Source of the DNA: Microbacterium arabinogalactanolyticum
Lineage (GTDB): Bacteria > Actinomycetota > Actinomycetes > Actinomycetales > Microbacteriaceae
DNA: 64,000 nt
Assembly: GCF_030268005.1 (NCBI RefSeq)
Contig: NZ_BRZC01000004.1
Location: 1-64,000 of the forward strand
Direction: 5' to 3'
Below the pieces are notes generated by a model. It was not told where the DNA came from. It saw only the letters and a list, made by a program, of their open reading frames with translations, and did no database searches. The position numbers and the translations under genes were made by a program. Positions 57,685 to 64,000 of the stretch are shown here, piece by piece (position 1 is the first letter of the stretch; the number at the start of each line of letters is the position of its first letter).

Positions 57685-57692
<8 letters not shown>
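57084..57692 (+). CDS. ruvA: Holliday junction DNA helicase subunit RuvA
   Basis: The 202-residue junction-binding protein has an N-terminal OB fold ([26 protein letters not shown]), helix-hairpin-helix motifs ([33 protein letters not shown]), and a C-terminal RuvB-interacting domain ([13 protein letters not shown]). The start follows TAGGCT by 6 nt. It overlaps ruvB by 8 nt. Confidence 0.95.
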
Positions 57693-58716
<1,024 letters not shown>

Positions 58717-58796
58717 TCGCTGAAGGCTTCCCGGATTCCCGGTTTCCCCCTCACGCAACGCCGCGTCCGGCGTGCATCTGAAAGGCACTTGCTCCT

Positions 58797-59234
58797 ATGG
58801 ATCCCATGTCCCTCATGCTCTTCGGTCTTCTCGCCGTGATGCTCGTGTTCATGTTCATGAACACCCGCAAGCGCCAGAAGCAGATGAAGGAGCAGCAGGA
58901 GGAGAAGGCCGCCAAGACCGTTCCGGGCGCCAAGGTGCTGCTGCAGGGCGGCCTGTACGGCACCATCGTGTCCTTCGACCCGGTCGACCTCGACAAGCCC
59001 GCCCAGGTGGAGCTCGCTCCGGGCGTAGTGATCGAGGTGCACAGCCAGGCCATCATCCGCGTCGTCGACCCCACCGAGGAGACCGCTGACGACGAGTCCG
59101 ACACTGAGGACGCCGCCGAGGACACCGCCGCTGAGAACACGCCGGCGCAGGGCGCGAACGACGGGATCGAGTCGATCCAGGTCGAGACGCCCGAGGAGAC
59201 GAAGGCTCGTCTCGAGCGCAACAACGACAACTGA
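58797..59234 (+). CDS. yajC: Preprotein translocase subunit YajC
   Basis: The 145-residue protein has an N-terminal membrane helix (~residues 5-21), the basic stretch NTRKRQKQMKEQQEE, and the conserved GAKVLLQGGLYGTIVSFD. An acidic tail extends ~50 residues beyond typical YajC. It accompanies SecDF in the accessory translocase complex. It starts the yajC-secD-secF operon. Confidence 0.92.
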   Translation: MDPMSLMLFGLLAVMLVFMFMNTRKRQKQMKEQQEEKAAKTVPGAKVLLQGGLYGTIVSFDPVDLDKPAQVELAPGVVIEVHSQAIIRVVDPTEETADDESDTEDAAEDTAAENTPAQGANDGIESIQVETPEETKARLERNNDN

Positions 59235-59269
59235 CGCACAGCGTCCTCTCTCGCGGAAAGCGGAACCCC

Positions 59270-61027
59270 GTGGCATCCACATCCCCGACCCGTCACGCCT
59301 GGCGGGTCCTCCTCGGCCTGCTCGTCGTGACGGCGGTGCTGTTCGGCATCAACGCGCTCGGCGTTTACGTCTTCAAGGCTGACAACGACAAGCCCGCCAG
59401 CTCCTGGACACCCGAGCTCGCGCTCGACCTGCAGGGCGGCACGCAGATCATCCTGCAGGCCGCGACGCCCGACGGCGCCGCGCCCTCTGCCGACCAGCTG
59501 ACGCAGGCGGTCTCGATCATCCGCCAGCGCGTGGACGCATCGGGCGTGTCCGAGGCCGACATCACCACCGAGGGCGGGCGCAACATCGTCGTCCAGATCC
59601 CGGGCGCCGCTTCCAAGGCCGACCGCGCGCGCATCACCGCCAGCGCGAAGCTCGAATTCCGGGCAGTGCTGTACACGGACGCTCCGGTGAACAGCTTCGT
59701 CGGCGAGGACGGCAAGAGCACGCCGTACCCGACGCCGGCGGCCACGCTCGAGGCCACGCCGACGGCGAAGCCCACCAACGCCTCGGACCCGGCGTACATC
59801 ACGCCCAAGCTGCAGGCCCAGTTCCAGGCCTTCGACTGCAACGCCGAGCAGGAAAGCAACCCGCCGGAGGACCAGCCTCTGATCGCCTGCGAGTTCGACA
59901 ACCAGGGCAACGCCCAGGCGAAGTACATCCTCGGACCGATGGAGCTCGACGGCACGGTCATCAACGACGCCACCGCCGGGCGCGAGCAGCAGTCCGGCCA
60001 GTGGACCGTCAACCTGTCGATGAACGCCAAGGGCACCAAGGTCTTCGGCGAGATCAGCCAGCGGCTGAACGCCAACCGCATCGCGAACCTCAGCCCGCGC
60101 GACCAGTTCGCGTTCGTGCTCGACGGCAAGGTCATCTCGGCACCCGTCATGCAGGCCGCGATCCTCAACGGCAAGCCCAGCATCTCGGGCAACTTCACGC
60201 AGGAGAGCGCGAAGACGCTCGCCGACCAGCTCAAGTACGGTGCGCTGCCGCTGAGCTTCACCGTGCAGAGCTCGGACACCGTCTCGGCGACCCTCGGCTC
60301 GCAGCAGCTGCAGTACGGTCTGATCGCCGGTCTGATCGGCCTGGGGCTGGTGGCGGTCTACTCGCTGCTCAGCTACCGAGCGCTCGGCTGGGTGATCATG
60401 GCCTCGATCGCCGTCATGGGCGTGCTGACCTACATCATCATCGCGATCCTCGCGTGGCGGATGGGCTTCCGGCTCTCGCTCGCCGGTGTCGCGGGTCTGA
60501 TCGTGTCGATCGGTTTCACCGCCGACTCGTTCATCGTGTACTTCGAGCGCATCCGAGACGAGCTGCGCGACGGCAGGTCGATCACCGGTTCGATCGAGTA
60601 CGGCTGGGAACGCGCCAAGCGCACGATCTACATCGCCAAGTCGGTCAACATCCTCGCCGCCGTCGTGCTGTTCATCCTCGCCGACGCGACCGTCAAGGGG
60701 TTCGCGTTCACGCTGGGTCTGACGACCCTGATCGACGTGTTCATCTTCGTGATCTTCACGCACCCGGTCATGCAGATCCTCGCGCGCACCCGGTTCTTCG
60801 GCGGCGGGCACAGGCTCTCCGGTCTGAACGCCGAGTCGCTGGGCGCCGTCCGCGGCGCCGAGATCGAATACCGCACCGCCGAGACCGCCTCGAAGGGGCG
60901 TGCGGCGCGCAACAAGGGCGCACGAGGCGAGGCCGAGCGGCGCCAGACGATCGCCGAGCGCAAGCGCGCTGAGGCACTCACCGCGATGGGATCCAAGGAT
61001 GCCGGGAAGGACTCCGACGCCTCATGA
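59270..61027 (+). CDS. secD: Protein translocase subunit SecD
   Basis: The 585-residue membrane protein uses the proton gradient to complete export through SecYEG. It has an N-terminal membrane helix (~residues 13-35) and ELALDLQGGTQIILQA. The periplasmic P1 domain contains a Thr/Pro/Ala linker (~residues 150-170). Five C-terminal membrane helices cover ~residues 340-510. The C-terminal tail is basic (RGEAERRQTIAERKRAE). The GTG start follows GCGGAA. It overlaps secF by 4 nt. Confidence 0.94.
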   Translation: MASTSPTRHAWRVLLGLLVVTAVLFGINALGVYVFKADNDKPASSWTPELALDLQGGTQIILQAATPDGAAPSADQLTQAVSIIRQRVDASGVSEADITTEGGRNIVVQIPGAASKADRARITASAKLEFRAVLYTDAPVNSFVGEDGKSTPYPTPAATLEATPTAKPTNASDPAYITPKLQAQFQAFDCNAEQESNPPEDQPLIACEFDNQGNAQAKYILGPMELDGTVINDATAGREQQSGQWTVNLSMNAKGTKVFGEISQRLNANRIANLSPRDQFAFVLDGKVISAPVMQAAILNGKPSISGNFTQESAKTLADQLKYGALPLSFTVQSSDTVSATLGSQQLQYGLIAGLIGLGLVAVYSLLSYRALGWVIMASIAVMGVLTYIIIAILAWRMGFRLSLAGVAGLIVSIGFTADSFIVYFERIRDELRDGRSITGSIEYGWERAKRTIYIAKSVNILAAVVLFILADATVKGFAFTLGLTTLIDVFIFVIFTHPVMQILARTRFFGGGHRLSGLNAESLGAVRGAEIEYRTAETASKGRAARNKGARGEAERRQTIAERKRAEALTAMGSKDAGKDSDAS

Positions 61028-62019
61028 TCTCCATGAATGAGTTCGGCAACAACCTGTACTCCGGGAAGACCTCCTTCCCGTTCGTCGGCAAGCGCCGCCT
61101 GTGGTTCGTGATCGCGATCCTGCTGGTGCTGGGCTCCGTGCTGGTCCCGCTCGTGCGGCCGGTGCAGTTCTCCATCGAGTTCACCGGCGGTTCCCAGTTC
61201 ATGGTCGTCGGCCCCGCGTCCACCAACCAGGGCCTGGCCAGCGACGCCGTGCGCTCGGTGGTCCCCGGCGCGACGACCAAGGTCGCCATCGTCAACAAGA
61301 AGGACGTCCGCGTCCAGACCGACCGGATGACCCCGAACCAGACGCAGGACGTCAAGGCGGCGCTCGCGAAGGCCTTCGACGTGAAGGCCGACGAGGTCTC
61401 GGACTCCTTCATCGGTCCGGCCTGGGGTGAGGGCGTCACGCGGCAGTCGCTGTGGGGTCTGGCGATCTTCCTGGCGCTGACCTTCCTGATCCTCGGCATC
61501 TACTTCCGCACCTGGAAGATGTCGGCGGCGTCGATCCTCGGTCTCCTGGACGTGCTGGTCATCACGGTCGGCATCTACGCCCTCGCAGGTTTCGAGATCT
61601 CGCCGGCGGCGGTGATCGGGTTCCTGACGATCCTGGCGTACTCGCTGTACGACACCACGGTGGTGTTCGACAAGGTGCGCGAGAACACCCAGGAGGACGC
61701 CGTCAGCCTGCAGCGCACCTTCGGCGAGTCGGTCAACCTCGCGGTCAACCAGACCCTGGTCCGCTCGATCAACACCTCCGTCGTGGCCGCCCTTCCGGTC
61801 GGCGCGATCCTCTTCATCGGCGCCTTCTGGTTCGGTGCGGAGACGCTCTCGGCGATCTCGCTGTCGATCTTCGTCGGCATCCTCGTCGCGACCTACTCCA
61901 CGCTGTTCGTCGCGGCCCCCCTGTACGCGGCGTTCCGTCAGAACGAGCCGGAGATCCTCGCGCACGACAAGAAGGTGCTCCAGGCGCGCGAGCGCGCCGC
62001 AGCGACCACCTCCGTGTGA
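61024..62019 (+). CDS. secF: Protein translocase subunit SecF
   Basis: The 331-residue partner of SecD has the first membrane helix at ~residues 25-45, FSIEFTGGSQFMV, and five more helices from ~residue 140. YSLYDTTVVFDKVREN carries the conserved Asp. The ATG overlaps the secD stop. The first ten residues (MISMNEFGNN) are cytoplasmic. It is followed by rel after 72 nt. Confidence 0.94.
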   Translation: MISMNEFGNNLYSGKTSFPFVGKRRLWFVIAILLVLGSVLVPLVRPVQFSIEFTGGSQFMVVGPASTNQGLASDAVRSVVPGATTKVAIVNKKDVRVQTDRMTPNQTQDVKAALAKAFDVKADEVSDSFIGPAWGEGVTRQSLWGLAIFLALTFLILGIYFRTWKMSAASILGLLDVLVITVGIYALAGFEISPAAVIGFLTILAYSLYDTTVVFDKVRENTQEDAVSLQRTFGESVNLAVNQTLVRSINTSVVAALPVGAILFIGAFWFGAETLSAISLSIFVGILVATYSTLFVAAPLYAAFRQNEPEILAHDKKVLQARERAAATTSV

Positions 62020-62058
62020 GCGGACCCCTGCGGGGATCGGGTGCGCCCGGTCCCCGCG

Positions 62059-62064
62059 TAGGAT
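62059..62064 (+). promoter_or_regulatory. -10 box of rel
   Basis: TAGGAT lies 27 nt before the rel ATG, giving a short leader with a GGGAGC ribosome binding site. It suggests rel can be expressed separately from secDF. Confidence 0.45.
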
Positions 62065-62091
62065 GAACACATCGCGGGGACGGGAGCACAG

Positions 62092-64000
62092 ATGGCCGAT
62101 TCGCAGGTCGCATCGCAGGGATCCAGCCTGCGCAGGCTGGTGCCGCGCATCTTCTCCCGTGCGCCCCGCGTCAACGACCTGGACAACCTGATCCGCACGG
62201 TCCGCGCGAATCACCCCCGCGGCGATCTGCCCATCATCGAGCACGCGTATCGCGTCGCCAAGGAGAAGCACGAGGGGCAGTTCCGTCAGAGCGGCGAGCC
62301 CTACATCACGCACCCCCTCGCGGTCGCGCAGATCCTCGCGGAGCTGGGGCTCGGGCCGCGCGCGATCGCGGCCGCCCTGCTGCACGACACGGTGGAGGAC
62401 ACCGGATACGCACTGAGCGAGCTCACTGAGGAGTTCGGCGACGAGGTCGCCATGCTCGTCGACGGCGTCACCAAGCTCGACAAGGTCAAGTACGGCGAGA
62501 GCGCCCAGGCCGAGACTGTCCGCAAGATGATCGTGGCCATGTCCAAGGACATCCGCGTGCTGCTCATCAAGCTGGCCGACAGGCTGCACAACGCGCGTAC
62601 CTGGGGGTTCGTTCCCCCCGAGAAGTCCGCGCGCAAGGCCAAGGAGACGCTGGAGATCTACGCGCCCCTGGCCAACCGGCTCGGCATCCAGACCATCAAG
62701 TCCGAGCTCGAGGACCTGTCCTTCGCCGTCCTGCACCCGAAGATCTACGCCGAGATCAACAGCCTGATCGCCCAGCGCACCCCGCAGCGCGAGAAGTACC
62801 TGCAGCAGGTGATCGAGGCGATCGACGAGGACCTGCGCGAGCTGCGGATCCGCGGCAAGGTGGTCGGCCGTCCCAAGCAGCTGTACTCGGTGTACCAGAA
62901 GATGGTCGTGCGCGGACGCGAGTTCGACGACATCTACGACCTCATCGGCATCCGCGTTCTGGTCAACTCGGTGCGCGACTGCTACGCGGTGCTGGGAGCG
63001 ATCCACGCGCGTTGGACGCCGCTGCCGGGCCGCTTCAAGGACTACATCGCCACTCCGAAGTTCAACCTCTACCAGTCGCTGCACACCACGGTCATCGGGC
63101 CGTCCGGCCGCACGGTGGAGATCCAGATCCGCACGCACGAGATGCATCAGCAGGCGGAGTTCGGCGTCGCCGCGCACTGGATGTACAAGGAGCGGATGAA
63201 CGGCGGCAAGGTCGAGACCCGCAAGACGGATGCCGACATGGCCTGGCTCGCCCACATCTCCGACTGGCAGGCCGAGACCGCAGACCCGAGCGAGTTCCTC
63301 GACTCGCTCCGGTTCGAGATCGGCGCCAAGGAGGTCTACGTCTTCACGCCGAAGGGGCGGGTCATCGGCCTGCCGGCGGGCGCGACGCCCGTGGACTTCG
63401 CCTACGCGGTGCACACGGAGATCGGCCATCGCACGATGGGGGCCAAGGTCAACGGCCGGCTGGTCCCGCTGGAGTCTGAGCTGCGCAGCGGTGATGTCGT
63501 CGAGGTGTTCACCTCGAAGAACCCGGATGCCGGACCCAGCCAGGACTGGCTGACCTTCGTCAAGAGCACCCGCGCGCGGAACAAGATCAAGGGCTGGTTC
63601 ACCAAGGAGCGCCGCGAGGAGGCGGTCGAGCAGGGCAAGGAGTCCATCGCCCGCGCGATGCGCAAGCAGAACCTTCCGCTGCAGCGACTCATGAGTCAGG
63701 AGTCGTTCGCAGAGGTCGCGCACCAGCTGCGCTACGAGGACGTGACGGCGCTGTACGCCGCCGTCGGCGAGGGGCACGTCTCCACGCAGTCGGTGCTGGA
63801 GAAGGTCACGGCGCTCGTCGCCTCGGAGCCCGACACCAACACGGGTGCCATCGAGCTGCCCGGCCACACTCCGGCACGGGAGGCGCGCTCCGGCGACTCC
63901 GGCATCCTCGTGCGCGGCGCGGCCGACATCCTGGTCAAGCTCGCACGCTGCTGCACGCCCGTCCCGGGCGATCCCATCGTCGGCTTCGTCACCCGTGGCA
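62092..64000 (+). CDS. rel: Bifunctional (p)ppGpp synthetase/hydrolase Rel, 3' end outside the window
   Basis: About 636 residues are visible. The N-terminal HD hydrolase domain has HPLAVAQIL, LLHDTVEDT and KLADRLHNART. The synthetase domain has GRPKQLYSVYQKM, YDLIGIRVLV and FNLYQSLHTTVIGP. The TGS domain is VYVFTPKGRVIGLPAGATPVDFAYAV, and the Cys-containing C-terminal part (ARCCTPVPGDPIVGF) begins before the edge. It makes and degrades the stringent-response alarmones. The position after secDF is the usual actinobacterial order. The C-terminal ACT domain should follow beyond the window. Confidence 0.95.
   Translation, partial: MADSQVASQGSSLRRLVPRIFSRAPRVNDLDNLIRTVRANHPRGDLPIIEHAYRVAKEKHEGQFRQSGEPYITHPLAVAQILAELGLGPRAIAAALLHDTVEDTGYALSELTEEFGDEVAMLVDGVTKLDKVKYGESAQAETVRKMIVAMSKDIRVLLIKLADRLHNARTWGFVPPEKSARKAKETLEIYAPLANRLGIQTIKSELEDLSFAVLHPKIYAEINSLIAQRTPQREKYLQQVIEAIDEDLRELRIRGKVVGRPKQLYSVYQKMVVRGREFDDIYDLIGIRVLVNSVRDCYAVLGAIHARWTPLPGRFKDYIATPKFNLYQSLHTTVIGPSGRTVEIQIRTHEMHQQAEFGVAAHWMYKERMNGGKVETRKTDADMAWLAHISDWQAETADPSEFLDSLRFEIGAKEVYVFTPKGRVIGLPAGATPVDFAYAVHTEIGHRTMGAKVNGRLVPLESELRSGDVVEVFTSKNPDAGPSQDWLTFVKSTRARNKIKGWFTKERREEAVEQGKESIARAMRKQNLPLQRLMSQESFAEVAHQLRYEDVTALYAAVGEGHVSTQSVLEKVTALVASEPDTNTGAIELPGHTPAREARSGDSGILVRGAADILVKLARCCTPVPGDPIVGFVTRG

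Noticed and set aside
60628-63867. 1079-residue minus-strand open frame across secD, secF and rel
   Set aside because: It spans three well-conserved plus-strand genes and shows the low-complexity composition of an antisense shadow in high-GC DNA.

Overview
The window is 64 kb of a high-GC actinobacterial chromosome, most probably from the Microbacteriaceae and close to Microbacterium. The evidence is the uniform GC-rich coding, actinobacteria-specific families (SepH, DUF3000, DUF3093, DUF3159, DUF3710, DUF4193, DUF7455) and many leaderless GTG/ATG starts. It is ordinary core chromosome: I see no phage, insertion sequence, CRISPR array or rRNA operon. Genus-level placement is inference.

Layout. 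1-3.2 kb (minus strand): pepA, lpd and the start of sucB. 3.4-9.7 kb: a PAC2 protein, then a tightly coupled run sigA - murT-like - gatD-like - short alanine-racemase-like - full-length alanine-racemase-like. 9.9-16.1 kb: parE, a GNAT enzyme, parC and a phosphodiesterase. 16-20 kb: sepH, DUF4193, DUF3093, dut, DUF3710, DUF3159. 20.2-25.2 kb: aconitase and dxs. 25.2-37 kb: a metabolic block (TetR, glpD, TetR, AGPS-like flavoprotein, lipid kinase, GMC oxidoreductase, Band 7-like protein, fadB-type enzyme, thiolase) lying between dxs and rnd/DUF3000. 37-46.7 kb: rnd, DUF3000, hydrolase, sufE, sulfurtransferase, zapE, yceI, amtB, a solitary PemK-like protein, an SPW protein and an SDR-like protein. 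46.8-47.5 kb: five tRNA genes in two divergent groups (two Gly-GCC, Val-CAC, Cys-GCA, Val-GAC). 47.5-50.2 kb: a threonine-rich leader peptide, thrS and a HIT protein. 50.3-57 kb: a lipoprotein, pdxY, pdxR facing pdxST, a DUF402 protein and yebC. 56.5-64 kb: ruvCAB, yajC-secD-secF and the start of rel.

The most interesting locus is 5.7-9.5 kb. The GatD-like protein has Gly where the glutaminase cysteine belongs and Gln where the catalytic histidine belongs. The MurT-like partner has no cysteine at all, so it lacks the family's zinc ribbon. The two racemase-like genes that follow are complementary. One keeps the PLP lysine and barrel but lacks the catalytic tyrosine; the other lacks most of the barrel and the lysine but keeps the tyrosine domain. 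Microbacteriaceae have group B peptidoglycan, in which the alpha-carboxyl of D-Glu carries the cross-bridge rather than being amidated. I therefore propose that this operon is a repurposed module for that bridge (amino-acid ligation plus a heterodimeric racemase). This is a hypothesis.

Other regulatory structure: a threonine-codon leader peptide upstream of thrS with competing hairpins; TAGNNT boxes exactly 6 nt upstream of 11 start codons; direct repeats between pdxR and pdxS; paired GlnR-like boxes upstream of amtB; a 28-bp inverted repeat upstream of aconitase; and palindromes over two TetR starts. No stretch longer than about 300 bases lacks a gene.
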